Shown piece after piece: positions 20,585 to 31,020 of a DNA stretch of 38,131 nt. The notes beneath the pieces are model-generated. The model had not been told where the DNA came from, made no database searches, and worked only from the letters and a program-made list of their open reading frames with translations. The position numbers and the translations under genes were made by a program. Each line of letters begins with the position of its first letter. The stretch's first letter is position 1. Origin of the DNA: Nitrincola sp. (GTDB lineage: Bacteria > Pseudomonadota > Gammaproteobacteria > Pseudomonadales > Balneatricaceae); the NCBI GenBank assembly GCA_021208565.1, contig JAJOJN010000093.1, positions 1-38,131 on the forward strand, written 5' to 3'.

Positions 20585-22282
20585 TACTTTTCAGCTCCTG
20601 ATGCGGCAAGCCAAGCTTGTTCGGCGGCTGCAGCTTTTTCTTCAAGTTGAGCCACTGTCTCTTTTAATTTTTCAGCGCCGTCCAATCCCTTTTCCTCAGC
20701 GTTTTTTAACGCTTCCATCGCTTTTTTCAGTTTTGTTCTGGCAATTGAAGCCGCCGATTTCAGTTTCTTTAATTCGGCTTCAGTGTCCTGTGTATCGGAA
20801 CTTGGCGTTTCGGCTTCAATTTTTTTCCGAGCTTGCTCACGAGCAGCGGCTTCAGCACGTTCTTTTCGGCGCTGCTCCTTTTCGGCTTCCTCTCGCGCCA
20901 GTCGTGCTTGACGCGCTTCGAAGCGCTCGCGTGCCTGAGCAGCTTTGCGTTGTTCCGCCTCTTCATTTCGAATTTCGGATTTCGCGAAACGATAATGCTG
21001 TACCAGTGGAATATTACTTGGGCAGACGTAAGCACAAGCACCGCATTCGATGCAGTCAAAAAAGATTGTGGTGACGTGCTTTTTCGAACTCTCGCCCTTT
21101 AGCAAACCAATAAAGCTGTTGTGGCAGTAGTGATGCAGGGCAAACCTGTTCACACATTCCGCAACGAATACAAGGTTGTGCGGGTGGCGCAGGGGGCATC
21201 TCTTCTTCGGTGGCCGCGATAATACAGTTAGTTGTTTTAATAACGGGTATACGATCATCCTCAATCGAAATGCCCATCATTGGACCGCCCATGACAAGGC
21301 GGAACATTTTCGTACGATCGACTTCGGCGGCTTCTAACAAGACTGAAAAGGGTGTGCCGATTAGGGCTTCGTAGTTTTGTCGATGTCCGAGCGCAAAACC
21401 CGTTAAGGTCACGATTCTGGATATTAAAGGCTCGCCCAATACAACTGCACGATAAATGGCCGCAGCGGTACCCACGTTTTGGCAGACAATACCCACATCC
21501 GCAGGAATGGAGCCACTGGGTACCTCAATGCTTGTGAGAAGTTGAATCAGTTGTTTTTCACCACCTGATGGATAACGGGTAGGGACGACGACCAATTCGA
21601 AAGGCAGTTGCCTTTCTCGAATAACGTCACGCAACGCTTTAATCGCGTTGGGTTTGTTATCTTCAATACCAATCAGTACCTTGCTGGGCTCGAGTAAGCG
21701 CGCGATAATCTCTATGCCGGTAATTACCTCATCGGGGCGTTCGCGCATTAAGGCATCATCTGCCGTGATATAGGGCTCGCACTCTGCCGCATTGATGATC
21801 AGGGTATTAACAATATGATCTTTACTGAGGTTGAGTTTGATATCCGTTGGAAAGCCTGCTCCACCTAACCCTGCAATGCCGGATTCTCGGATATGCTGGA
21901 TCAGTTTTAGCTTATCAACCTTACGAAAATCCCCAATTGGATTTTTTTGATACCATTCATCGATACCATCGGTTTCGATCACGATGCAGGGGGACTCTAA
22001 TCCGGAGGCATGGGGTACGGGTTGAAGGCCGATATAGGTGACTCTTCCCGAACTGGGTGCGTGAATGGCTGCACTGATATGGCCTGTAGGTTCGGCGATT
22101 TTCTGCCCCTTTAACACTCGTTCACCCACTTCAACCATAGGGGTGGCGGCTTTACCAAGGTGTTGCTGTAAAGGCAAAATAAGTCGCGCAGGAAGTGGGG
22201 CTCGTTTTATCGGTGCACCCAAGGATTGACGTTTATTTTCGGGTGGATGAATGCCACCATGAAAGCTGAAAATACGCGTCAT
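20584..22282 (-). CDS. rnfC: Rnf electron transport complex subunit C, one frameshift
   Basis: Peripheral NADH-oxidising subunit with flavin and iron-sulfur sites. It starts [14 protein letters not shown] and has the NADH/FMN-region motifs [30 protein letters not shown] and [11 protein letters not shown]. Two 4Fe-4S motifs follow: [12 protein letters not shown] and [12 protein letters not shown]. One extra base in the six-A run near 21058-21063 splits the gene between HHNL and FDCIECGAC. The C-terminal roughly 150 residues are an Ala/Glu/Lys-rich coiled coil common in gammaproteobacterial RnfC. About 565 residues in all. The start overlaps the rnfB stop by 4 nt. Confidence 0.95.
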
Positions 22283-22878
22283 TCTGCACCTTCTTGTAAC
22301 AAGTGACCTCGACCACGGTCGGTCCAGATTAGGTTAGGATCGGATACGGGAGCCGGCCATTTCCAGTTGCTAGGAGTAATAGGTACAGGAATCATATCGA
22401 TACAGTCTACGGGGCAGGGTTCAACACAAAGGTCACAACCTGTGCATTCGCTGACGATGACGGTGTGCATCTGCTTAGCGGCACCTAAAATAGCGTCGAC
22501 AGGACAGGCTTGAATGCACTTGGTGCAGCCTATGCACTCGTCTTCACGAATATAGGCAACGGTTTTAGGTTTTTCTTCGCCATGTTCTGCGTCCAGAGGG
22601 ATCACCTCACGATCTAAAAGATCAGCTAAGGCTTCGATAGTACTCTGGCCACCGGGAGGGCACTTATTAATGGCATCACCATTAGAAATGGCTTCTGCGT
22701 AGGGTTTGCAGCCTGGGTAGCCACATTGACCGCATTGTGTTTGAGGCAAGAGCTTATCGATCTGCTCGACAATAGGATCTCCCTCGACCTTAAAGCGAAT
22801 AGCCGCAAACCCCAAAATAACACCAAAAACGATGGCTAAGGATAATAGGATGAGGATGGCGGTCAAAATGATTGTCAT
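22279..22878 (-). CDS. rnfB: Rnf electron transport complex subunit B
   Basis: Membrane-anchored ferredoxin-like subunit, 199 residues. One N-terminal helix (about residues 3-27) is followed by the four-Cys domain [16 protein letters not shown]...CPPGG and two 4Fe-4S ferredoxin motifs, [12 protein letters not shown] and [12 protein letters not shown]. It passes electrons between the membrane clusters and RnfC. It lies 12 bp after rnfA and overlaps rnfC by 4 nt. Confidence 0.96.
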   Translation of the reverse strand: MTIILTAILILLSLAIVFGVILGFAAIRFKVEGDPIVEQIDKLLPQTQCGQCGYPGCKPYAEAISNGDAINKCPPGGQSTIEALADLLDREVIPLDAEHGEEKPKTVAYIREDECIGCTKCIQACPVDAILGAAKQMHTVIVSECTGCDLCVEPCPVDCIDMIPVPITPSNWKWPAPVSDPNLIWTDRGRGHLLQEGAE

Positions 22879-22890
22879 GTCTGTATCACC

Positions 22891-23473
22891 CTAGACTCTG
22901 ACTAATCCAGTAAAGCCCATGAAGGCAAGTGACATTAGACCTGCTGTGATCATACCGATCGCGGCTCCACGAAAAGTCACTGGCACGTCTGCGACGGCAA
23001 TTCTTTCTCGCAAAGCGGAGAAGAGAATCAATGCCATGGAAAAACCCACTGCTGCCCCAAATCCATAAAAAATGGATTCCACAAAACTATTCTGTTTTTG
23101 AATATTGAGTAGCGCAACACCTAATACCGCACAATTGGTGGTGATGAGGGGTAAAAAAAATGCCCAAGAGTTTATGCAGCAGAGGGCTGGTTTTATGAAC
23201 CACCATTTCAGTGAACTGAACCACAACTGCAATCACCAGGATAAAGGATATGGTTCGCAGCCAAGTAATCTCAAAAGGCAGCAGTAAGTAACGATAAACT
23301 AGATAGCTGCAAACTGAAGCGAGCGTTAACACAAAGGTTGTCGCAAGTGACATACCCATGGCTGTTTCCAGCTTATTAGAGACGCCCATAAAGGGGCACA
23401 GTCCTAAAAACTGAACCAAAACAAAGTTATTGACCAGAACGGTACTGATCAAAATGAGAAGAAATTCATTCAT
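22891..23473 (-). CDS. rnfA: Rnf electron transport complex subunit A, one frameshift
   Basis: Six-helix membrane subunit of about 193 residues that opens the operon. Conserved Cys motifs are [15 protein letters not shown] and [12 protein letters not shown]. An extra base in the eight-A run at 23153-23160 breaks [12 protein letters not shown]; removing it restores the E. coli RsxA-like sequence. rnfABCDGE is complete and in standard order, so a functional ion-pumping or SoxR-reducing complex is expected. Confidence 0.95.
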
Positions 23474-23553
23474 TCGTGTCGTCAGTGAGTCCTGAAACGC
23501 TGAGTGAGATTTTCATATACTGATTTTTCAATTATGGGTAGTTTAACGGATTC

Positions 23554-23568
23554 ATACCCCATGGGTAT
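23554..23568. promoter_or_regulatory. Palindrome upstream of the rnf operon
   Basis: ATACCC-CAT-GGGTAT is a perfect 6-bp dyad about 80 bp upstream of the rnfA start, suitable as an operator or as part of a promoter. The cognate regulator is not recognised. Confidence 0.4.
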
Positions 23569-23571
23569 AGT

Positions 23572-23604
23572 CGTTGAGTGTTGATCTGGCTCAACACTGC
23601 AACG
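23572..23604 (-). terminator. Stem-loop between cysN and rnfA
   Basis: A 13-bp stem with one bulged base (23572-23584 paired with 23591-23604, 6-nt loop) lies about 65 bp past the cysN stop. There is no T run on the minus strand, so it may be a weak terminator or an RNA-stabilising hairpin for the cysDN transcript. Confidence 0.45.
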
Positions 23605-23669
23605 ATTAACCGCTTAAAAAAGGCTTTTCCATCAATTATCTAGGGTTATTCAATATGAATTCGATCCTG

Positions 23670-25359
23670 CTAATGTAGGTTTGAGCTGAGTTGTTGCGTG
23701 ACGACCTTAATCAAGTGATCCAGTGTACTCTGCCCTTTGAAAGAATGCTGATCTAAGTCGATCAAAATGGCGTGCTCCAGTGTCGCCGTTTTGTCAGTCA
23801 AGATCACAACACCCTTGTCTTCTAACCAGTGTAGTGTTTCAGTTGAGGTGAGGTTGCTGGAATCCTCCTGTTTGATCACCCAGGCAATATGGCCCGACTG
23901 GTAGAGTGCTTTTTCAAGATTGAAGAGTAATTGGTCACGCTGATCGTGATTGCCGCCAACCACTTGAACGATTTGCCCTTTTTGTCCGAGTCTTTGTTGC
24001 CAGTCCTCGTTTGTGATTAGAGGTGCTTCATGCCAAGTCGAAACGATTTGTTCTTGGTTGTGCTGTCGAATCATGCCTGCAGCAACAGTTCGATTTGTCA
24101 GGCGGTCAACTAGAATAAATGCCCCAGTCGTTTTATGTGTCGAGTAATCATCCGCGACCACAGGGCGTTGTAAGCTAATCTCAACAAAACCTATCTCGTT
24201 GAGCGCTAAACGACTGCTGGGTATTTGCTCAAGTGTATTCACATTGATTTGATGATGGATGCGACTGACTCGCCCGGGTTGTCGACTGGTTGCCAGTTTC
24301 ACCTCATATTCTCGTGATGGGTTTAACGGCTGCTCATCCATCCAAACCAGATGGGCATAAAAGGATTGCTGAGTTTGAGGGACTTGGTTGCTATGGACGA
24401 TAAGATCACCACGAGAAATGTCTAATTCGTCTTCTAGCGTTAGCGTGATTGCCATGGGGGCAAACGCCTGCTGCAATTCGCCATCCCAGGTCACTATCGA
24501 ACTCACGCGACTTTGTTTGCCAGAGGGCAAAACAGTCACAGTGTCACCAACGCTCACTTTTCCAGACGCTAAGGTTCCGGAGTAGCCTCTAAAGTTTAAA
24601 TGAGGTCTGTTCACATATTGAACAGGCAATCTTAATTCGTTTTCATTCAGATCTTTTGGCAATTTCAATCGATTCTAGTTGAGCCATTAAAGGTAACCCA
24701 GTGTACCAAGGCATCTGCTCGGATGAGTTAACCACGTTGTCACCGTTTAGAGCGGAGATCGGCGCAAACTGTATGTCGGGCAGATTTAGTGATTCAGCAA
24801 AAGCGAGGTAGTCCGCTTTAATCTGCTCAAAGCGTTCTTGGCTGAAATCGACAAGATCCATTTTGTTGATGGCGACCAGGGTGTGCTTGATCCCCAGTAA
24901 CGACACGATAAAACTGTGGCGACGCGTTTGTACCTGAACACCGTGGCGCGCATCGATCAGGATGATCGCTAAATCACAAGTAGAGGCACCTGTAGCCATG
25001 TTTCGGGTGTATTGTTCATGTCCTGGCGTGTCTGCAATGATAAATTTTCGCTTTGATGTCGAAAAGTAGCGGTAAGCCACGTCGATGGTGATGCCTTGCT
25101 CTCGTTCGGCCTGAAGACCATCGACCAGTAAGGCTAAGTCAACCGCATCACCTGTGGTGCCGACTTTTTTACTGTCTTTAGTAATAGCCGCAAGTTGATC
25201 TTCATAGATCATCTTGGAGTCGTGCAGCAATCGACCAATCAAGGTAGACTTTCCATCATCCACACTGCCGCAAGTTAATAATTTGAGCAGTTCTTTGTTT
25301 TCATGTTGGTGCAAATAACCCGCTATATCCGTTGCAATCAGTTCGCTTTGGTGGCTCAT
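23670..25359 (-). CDS. cysN: Sulfate adenylyltransferase large subunit with degenerate C-terminal extension, one frameshift
   Basis: GTPase subunit of ATP sulfurylase; with CysD it makes APS from sulfate and ATP. G-domain motifs: [10 protein letters not shown] (P-loop), DTPGHEQY and NKMDLVDF; then EF-Tu-like beta-barrel domains through [14 protein letters not shown]. One indel near 24662-24668 joins QLESIE to [20 protein letters not shown]. Repaired length is about 562 residues, longer than E. coli CysN (475). The extra C-terminal region occupies the place of APS kinase in CysNC fusions and resembles it in [18 protein letters not shown], but where the kinase has GLSGSGKST it has [11 protein letters not shown], so ATP binding there is unlikely. 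It lies 34 bp after cysD. Confidence 0.92.
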
Positions 25360-25393
25360 GGTGTAAATCTCTTATTCAGTCGTGACATCGTGT

Positions 25394-26314
25394 TTAGAAG
25401 TAGCCTTCAATCTTTTTCTGCTCCATCGAGCCTGAGCTGTCATGGTCAATGGCGCGTCCTTGTCGTTCCGAAGTGGTTGCCAACAGCATTTCCTGAATAA
25501 TCTCTTCTAAAGTATCTGCTTGTGACTCCACGGCACCGGTTAAGGGGTAACAACCGAGTGTACGGAATCGGACTGATTTCATGACGGGTGTTTCTTCGGG
25601 GCGAAGTGGCATACGTTCATCATCTACCATGATCAGCATGCCATCGCGATCAACGACGGGTCTTACATCTGCATAGTAGAGGGGCACTATGTCGATATTT
25701 TCGAGGTAGATATATTGCCAAATATCTAACTCTGTCCAATTAGACAGTGGGAAAACACGAATACTTTCTCCCTTGTCTACTCGGGTATTAAAGATGTTCC
25801 AGAGTTCTGGACGTTGATTTTTGGGGTCCCAGCGATGGTTTTTATCGCGAAAAGAAAAGATCCGCTCTTTGGCACGGGACTTTTCTTCATCACGACGTGC
25901 ACCGCCAAAAGCAGCATCAAACTTGTATTGATTCAACGCTTGCTTGAGTGCTTGTGTTTTCATCACATCGGTGTGTTTGGCAGAGCCATGATCGAAGGGA
26001 TTGATGCCCATGGCCACGCCTTCACTATTGATATGTACGATCAGATCCATTCCAGCTTCGCGCGCCATCTTGTCGCGAAATTGAATCATCTCGCGAAATT
26101 TCCAAGTGGTATCGACATGCAACAGTGGAAAGGGTGGTGTGCCTGGATAAAAAGCTTTGCGCGCGAGATGCAGCATCACCGAGGAGTCTTTGCCGATAGA
26201 GTAAAGCATCACAGGGTTATCAAATTCAGCTGCAACTTCGCGAATGATATGGATACTTTCTGCTTCAAGTTGCTTCAAATGAGTCAGTCGGTGTTCTGTG
26301 ATTGCCTTAGTCAT
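25394..26314 (-). CDS. cysD: Sulfate adenylyltransferase small subunit
   Basis: Catalytic PP-loop subunit of ATP sulfurylase, 306 residues. It has the PP-motif [29 protein letters not shown], the [17 protein letters not shown] segment and [13 protein letters not shown]. The C-terminus [10 protein letters not shown] is family-typical. It is first gene of cysDN and divergent from the cysI operon across 317 bp, so both arms of sulfate assimilation are probably controlled together, as by CysB in related bacteria. Confidence 0.97.
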   Translation of the reverse strand: MTKAITEHRLTHLKQLEAESIHIIREVAAEFDNPVMLYSIGKDSSVMLHLARKAFYPGTPPFPLLHVDTTWKFREMIQFRDKMAREAGMDLIVHINSEGVAMGINPFDHGSAKHTDVMKTQALKQALNQYKFDAAFGGARRDEEKSRAKERIFSFRDKNHRWDPKNQRPELWNIFNTRVDKGESIRVFPLSNWTELDIWQYIYLENIDIVPLYYADVRPVVDRDGMLIMVDDERMPLRPEETPVMKSVRFRTLGCYPLTGAVESQADTLEEIIQEMLLATTSERQGRAIDHDSSGSMEQKKIEGYF

Positions 26315-26631
26315 GTTGCGCTTCCATTAGGATACATAATGAGTACGAAGCGCGAATTATGACTAACTCTATTTAAAATAAAAAAGAATAAATATGAATT
26401 TTTATATATCTATTGGTTATTAATGTTTCTTTTGCTGCTCACTGATCAGGTGTTGAGCAGGAGTCGAGTAAGTGATAAGGCTACAGGATGTATGTTATTC
26501 CATTTTAAAATATCAAAATTAATAATTATTATTTTAAGTTATATTGATTTCCGGTTAGACTGCGCAAAACTGTCAATGCTCCAGCTGTGTCAACACATCC
26601 TGGGCCAAGGGTAAAAAGGAAAACTTAAGCG
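26315..26631. promoter_or_regulatory. Divergent cysDN / cysI promoter region (317 bp)
   Basis: AT-rich region between divergent sulfate-assimilation operons. It contains an inverted repeat, CTGCTCA at 26435-26441 paired with TGAGCAG at 26454-26460, with a CTGATCAG palindrome in the loop. The cysI ribosome-binding site AAAAGGAAAA precedes the ATG at 26632. A CysB site is likely here by analogy but has too weak a consensus for me to place. Confidence 0.5.
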
Positions 26632-28290
26632 ATGTATCAATATAATACAGTCGATCAAACGATTGTGGATGAGCGAGTTGAGCAATTTCGAGATCAAACA
26701 CGCCGTTTCTTAGCGGGCGAATTGTCCGACGATGAGTTTCTGGCCCTACGATTAATGAATGGCCTTTATATGCAGCGACAAGCGCCGATGCTTCGTGTCG
26801 CGATACCCTATGGTCTGATGTCGGCGGTACAATTGCGAAAGTTAGCCCAGATTGCCAGGACTTACGATAAGGGTTATGGACACTTTACCACTCGAACCAA
26901 TATTCAGTTTAACTGGCCGAAATTAGAGCAGGTACCTGATATTCTGGCTGAATTAGCACAGGTGCAGATGCACGCTATCCAGACATCAGGTAACTGCATT
27001 CGTAACACCACTACCGATCATTTTGCAGGTATTACAGCGGATGAAATAGAAGATCCACGTCCATGGTGCGAAATCATTCGTCAGTGGTCGACCCTTCATC
27101 CTGAGTTTGCTTATCTTCCTCGCAAGTTCAAAATTGCGGTTACCGGAAGTAAAGAAGATCGTGCTGCAAGCCAGGTGCATGATATCGGTTTACATCTGGT
27201 TGTGAATGACCAGGGTGAGCTGGGATTTGAAGTGCTGGTGGGTGGCGGCTTGGGTCGAACCCCTGTAATAGGAAAAGTGATTCGTGACTTCTTGCCAGCG
27301 CTGGACCTACTGTCATATCTCGATGCTATTCTTCGTGTGTATAACCTGAAAGGGCGTCGTGACAATAAGTACAAAGCACGTATAAAAATTCTCGTTGAAG
27401 CCATGGGAATTGATGCTTTCCGCGAGCTGGTCGAAGCGGAATGGGAGCTGACGAGAGAGTCGGAGTTGCGTCTTACTCAAGAAGAGATTAATCGAGTCAA
27501 AGGTTTCTTTGTTCCTCATTCCTATCAAACCCTGCCTGCAGATTCGGCAAGGCTTCATCAGCACTTAGAAAAAAAATCAAGACTTTAAAGTTTGGTTTGA
27601 ACGCAATACGCGAGATCATAAAGTTCCTGGTTACAGAGCAGTGGTGGTGTCACTAAAACCGCATTTGGGCGCACCAGGTGACATTACCGATCTACAAATG
27701 GATATAGTCGCTGACTTGGCGGATCGATACAGTTTTCAGAGATACGTTCAACGCATGATCAGAACCTCGTGCTTGGCGAAGTCAGGCAGGATGATCTTTA
27801 TGAGGTCTGGGAAACACTCTCGGAACATAACTTGGCTAGAGCGAACATAAACACCCTCACGGATATGATCGTTTGCCCCGGGTTTGATTTCTGCTCTTTG
27901 GCGAATGCTAAAACACTCAATATCGCCGATGCCATCAATGCAGAATTTGATAACTTGGATTACCTGTATGATTTGGGTGATATCCAACTGAATATGTCAG
28001 GTTGTATCAATGCTTGCGGTCACCATCATGTTGGACATATTGGAATTTTGGGTGTGGATAAAAAGGGCGAGGATTGGTATCAGATAACGCTGGGTGGTTC
28101 TGGTCGAGAAGATGCGTCCTTGGGCAAAGTCTTGGGCAAGTCGGTCGCTGCCGATGAAGTGCCCAGTGTACTGCGCAAAATTCTTGAAACCTATGTTGAA
28201 CAACGTACCGATGAAGAGCGCTTTTTGGACACTGTTCGTCGTGTGGGATTAGAACCCTTTAAGGAGAAAGTGTATGCCGCTGCTCATTGA
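26632..28290 (+). CDS. cysI: Sulfite reductase hemoprotein (nitrite/sulfite reductase family), two frameshifts
   Basis: Siroheme and 4Fe-4S enzyme reducing sulfite to sulfide; about 552 residues, of the single-chain type found in Pseudomonas. N-terminal ferredoxin-like half: MLRVAIPYGLMSA, GYGHFTTRTNIQFNW, QTSGNCIRN. The cluster/siroheme cysteines are CPGFDFC and CINAC in the second half, followed by GHHHVGHIGILG. An extra A in the eight-A run at 27569-27576 and a missing base near 27737 break the frame; repair gives NQDFKVWFERNTRDHKVPGY and then EIRSTHDQNLVLGEVRQDDL. The stop overlaps the DUF934 gene by 17 nt, so the two are cotranslated. Confidence 0.95.
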
Positions 28291-28783
28291 TCGTCAGGTG
28301 GCTGAAAACCACTGGGTATTAGTAGAACCAGAAGAGGGTCAGGCGTTGGCTGACGCGATTCAAGGCCTAGATTTTGTTTTGCTTCCATTAGCGCAGGTTT
28401 CGGAGTTTGAATTATTAAATATCAATAATATAGGCGTTAAACTTAACAGTGATTCTAATATTGATGGCTTGATTTCTTGGTTGCCGAAGGTGTCATTAAT
28501 TGCGATAGATTTCCCCGTGTTCAGGGATGGTCGAGGATTTAGTTTGGCTCGACAAATACGCCGACTGGGTTATCAAGGTGAGTTGAGAGCGATCGGTCAG
28601 TTTGCCCGTGATCAACTGGGTTATTTAGAGCGTTGTGGGTTTAATGCATTTGATTTTGCAGGTGATCTGCCCAGTGAAGCACTTTTGGGGGCTTTCGACG
28701 AAATTTCTGTTCGTTATCAGGGAGCAGCGGATGATCCGCGCCCCATTTATCGTCAATCACAAGAACTGAAAGTCGGTGTGTAA
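28274..28783 (+). CDS. DUF934 family protein of the sulfite reductase operon
   Basis: Protein of 169 residues in DUF934, a family almost always encoded next to Pseudomonas-type cysI and thought to assist sulfite reduction, with no established activity. Recognisable blocks are RDGRGFSLARQIRRLGY and ELRAIGQFARDQLGYLERCGFNAF. The start at 28274 has AAGGAGAAAG directly upstream and lies inside the cysI 3' end, implying coupled translation. It has few cysteines and no cluster motif, so it is probably an accessory or regulatory subunit rather than an electron carrier. Confidence 0.88.
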   Translation: MPLLIDRQVAENHWVLVEPEEGQALADAIQGLDFVLLPLAQVSEFELLNINNIGVKLNSDSNIDGLISWLPKVSLIAIDFPVFRDGRGFSLARQIRRLGYQGELRAIGQFARDQLGYLERCGFNAFDFAGDLPSEALLGAFDEISVRYQGAADDPRPIYRQSQELKVGV

Positions 28784-28794
28784 TTGAGTCGCTT

Positions 28795-29523
28795 ATGAAT
28801 CATGAACTGTCTGAAAACCTAACACAAAAAATTTCCCAAGTTGTAGAGCTGCTCACTCAATCATTAAACACTTATGAGCAAAATCTAGTGTTGGCCAATA
28901 GCCTAGGGGCAGAGGATATGGTGCTTGCTGATTTGCTGGCGCGCTACTTTCCAAACATTCCTCAATTTGTTTTGGACACCGGTAGATTGCCTGAAGAGAC
29001 GCTTTCTCTCTTAGCTAAAATGAGTGAGCATTATCCTCAGGCTAACATTGAAGTCTATTATCCGCAGGCTAGTGCGGTTGAAGCCTATGTGCGTGATCAC
29101 GGTATCAACGGATTTTATCAAGCTCAATCTTTAAGAAAAGCCTGTTGTTCGGTGCGTAAACTCGAACCTTTAAAGCGTGCATTAACAGGTCGCAGAGCTT
29201 GGATTACGGGGCTAAGAAGAGAGCAATCCGTTACCAGAGATGCGGTTGCTGTTTCTGAATGGGATGCTGCAAATGGCTTACAAAAACTCAATCCGCTGGC
29301 GGATTGGACGCTGAAAGAGGTATGGGCGTATATCCATCATTTTGAAGTCCCTTACAACGCCTTGCATGATCAGCATTACCCTAGCATAGGCTGTGCTCCT
29401 TGTACGAGAGCGATTAGTGTCGGTGAGGATGTTCGTGCAGGTCGTTGGTGGTGGGAAAACCCAGAGGCTAGAGAGTGTGGCTTGCACTCCTCATCAGCTA
29501 TTCCGGTACGTCAAACGTCCTGA
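28795..29523 (+). CDS. cysH: Phosphoadenylyl/adenylyl-sulfate reductase, APS-type
   Basis: PP-loop reductase of 242 residues that gives sulfite. SLGAEDMVLADLL replaces the substrate P-loop region, and the C-terminal ECGLH holds the catalytic Cys228. The double cysteine C117-C118 (KACCSVRK) and the pair C200-C203 (GCAPCTR) are the ligands of a 4Fe-4S cluster, which marks assimilatory APS reductases and is absent from E. coli-type PAPS reductases. The substrate is therefore predicted to be APS, made by CysDN. It lies 11 bp after the DUF934 gene. Confidence 0.94.
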   Translation: MNHELSENLTQKISQVVELLTQSLNTYEQNLVLANSLGAEDMVLADLLARYFPNIPQFVLDTGRLPEETLSLLAKMSEHYPQANIEVYYPQASAVEAYVRDHGINGFYQAQSLRKACCSVRKLEPLKRALTGRRAWITGLRREQSVTRDAVAVSEWDAANGLQKLNPLADWTLKEVWAYIHHFEVPYNALHDQHYPSIGCAPCTRAISVGEDVRAGRWWWENPEARECGLHSSSAIPVRQTS

Positions 29524-29585
29524 TTGGTTTTGGCTTTTCTACTTTTAAATTAATGCGTTAGTTGCTGAAGTTAATTGGATTATTC

Positions 29586-30977
29586 ATGGAATATCTGCCG
29601 CTTTTTTTCGACTTAAAAGATCGTCATATCCTACTTGTCGGTGGCGGGGATGTTGCGCTTCGTAAGGCTCGTTTATTAACTCGTGCGGGAGCCCGCTTAA
29701 CGGTTGTTGCCCATGCCATTGACTCTGAATTGGCTCAGTTGCTCGACTTGCATCATGGGGTGGCTATTCTTGGCGATTATCGGTCAGATTTGCTTCTGGG
29801 TAAAACCCTTGCGCTGGCGGCGACAGATAACGACTCCTTGAATGAACAGGTCTATCATGATGCGATAGCGGCTAATATCCCTGTGAATGTCGTCGATAAT
29901 CCTCCCTTGTGCACCTTTATTTTTCCGGCCATAGTGGATCGCTCGCCTATTGTGATAGGGATTAGTTCGGGCGGTCAGTCACCAGTACTTGCTCGCATCC
30001 TGCGATCTAAGTTGGAAAGTCAAATTCCTGTCAGCTTTAGTCGCTTGGGGGAACTCGTCGGTCGCTTGAGAGATAAGGTCAAAGCGCGATTTGCCTCTGT
30101 AAATGAGCGTCGAGTTGTTTGGGAGCAAGTACTCCACGGCCAGGTGGCTGAAAAGGTGTTTGCCGGTCGTGATCAAGAAGCAGAAGCGTTACTGCTTGAG
30201 CAGATTGAAGCGGGTTCTGCTAAGAGTCAAACGGGCGAGGTCTACCTAGTGGGGGCAGGCCCTGGAGATCCTGATCTACTCACCTTCAAAGCCCTTAGAT
30301 TAATGCAACAAGCGGATGTTGTGCTTTATGATCGATTAGTCTCTGACGAGATTCTAGAGCTCTGTCGTCGCGATGCCGACATGATCTATGTCGGTAAAAA
30401 ACGTGATAATCATGCTGTGCCTCAACATGATATTAACCAGCTTCTAATTGAGCACGCTAAAGCGGGGCGCCGGGTGGTACGTCTTAAAGGCGGTGATCCT
30501 TTTATCTTTGGCCGAGGGGGTGAAGAGTTAGAGCAGCTTAAAGCAGCCGGTATTCCATTTCAGGTGGTGCCTGGTGTTACGGCCGCGAGTGCCTGCTCAA
30601 CTTATGGCGGTATTCCATTAACACACCGAAATTACGCTCAGTCCGTTAAGTTTGTGACAGGACAATTAAAAAACCGCACCACAGATTTAAACTTCTCCGA
30701 AATGATTAGTCCCAATCAAACGATCGTGTTTTACATGGGATTACATACACTCGAGCTATTAGTGCAAGGATTGCTCGATCATGGCAAGCCGGCTGATACC
30801 TTAATTGCGATTGTTTCGCAGGGGACATCTGCTCAGCAACGCGTGATTAAGGGAACGCTCAGAAATATCGTGGAACTTCAGCAACACGCACAATTAGAAG
30901 CCCCAGCGATCATTATCGTGGGTGAGGTTGTAGCGCTTCAATCACAGTTGAGTTGGTTTGGACAGGATGTCTGTTGA
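29586..30977 (+). CDS. cysG: Siroheme synthase, multifunctional
   Basis: Makes siroheme, the CysI cofactor, from uroporphyrinogen III. The N-terminal dehydrogenase/ferrochelatase half begins MEYLPLFFDLKDRHILLVGGGDVALRKARLL. The C-terminal S-adenosylmethionine methyltransferase half has GEVYLVGAGPGDPDLLT, VVRLKGGDPFIFGRGGEE and PLTHRNYAQSVKFVTG. The 463 residues from the ATG at 29586 match E. coli CysG (457); an in-frame TTG at 29562 would add eight residues. It ends the cysI-DUF934-cysH-cysG cluster, 62 bp after cysH. Confidence 0.96.
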   Translation: MEYLPLFFDLKDRHILLVGGGDVALRKARLLTRAGARLTVVAHAIDSELAQLLDLHHGVAILGDYRSDLLLGKTLALAATDNDSLNEQVYHDAIAANIPVNVVDNPPLCTFIFPAIVDRSPIVIGISSGGQSPVLARILRSKLESQIPVSFSRLGELVGRLRDKVKARFASVNERRVVWEQVLHGQVAEKVFAGRDQEAEALLLEQIEAGSAKSQTGEVYLVGAGPGDPDLLTFKALRLMQQADVVLYDRLVSDEILELCRRDADMIYVGKKRDNHAVPQHDINQLLIEHAKAGRRVVRLKGGDPFIFGRGGEELEQLKAAGIPFQVVPGVTAASACSTYGGIPLTHRNYAQSVKFVTGQLKNRTTDLNFSEMISPNQTIVFYMGLHTLELLVQGLLDHGKPADTLIAIVSQGTSAQQRVIKGTLRNIVELQQHAQLEAPAIIIVGEVVALQSQLSWFGQDVC

Positions 30978-31020
30978 CGTTTCATCTTGAAAAAATCATA
31001 CCATCTGGCATTCTACTCAG

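Noticed and set aside
25814-26362. 182-codon open frame opposite cysD
   Set aside because: It lies almost entirely antisense to the well-conserved cysD, has no family resemblance and no ribosome-binding site. Other long antisense frames at 7291-7692, 13255-13602, 20601-21074 and 11439-11804 were dropped for the same reason.
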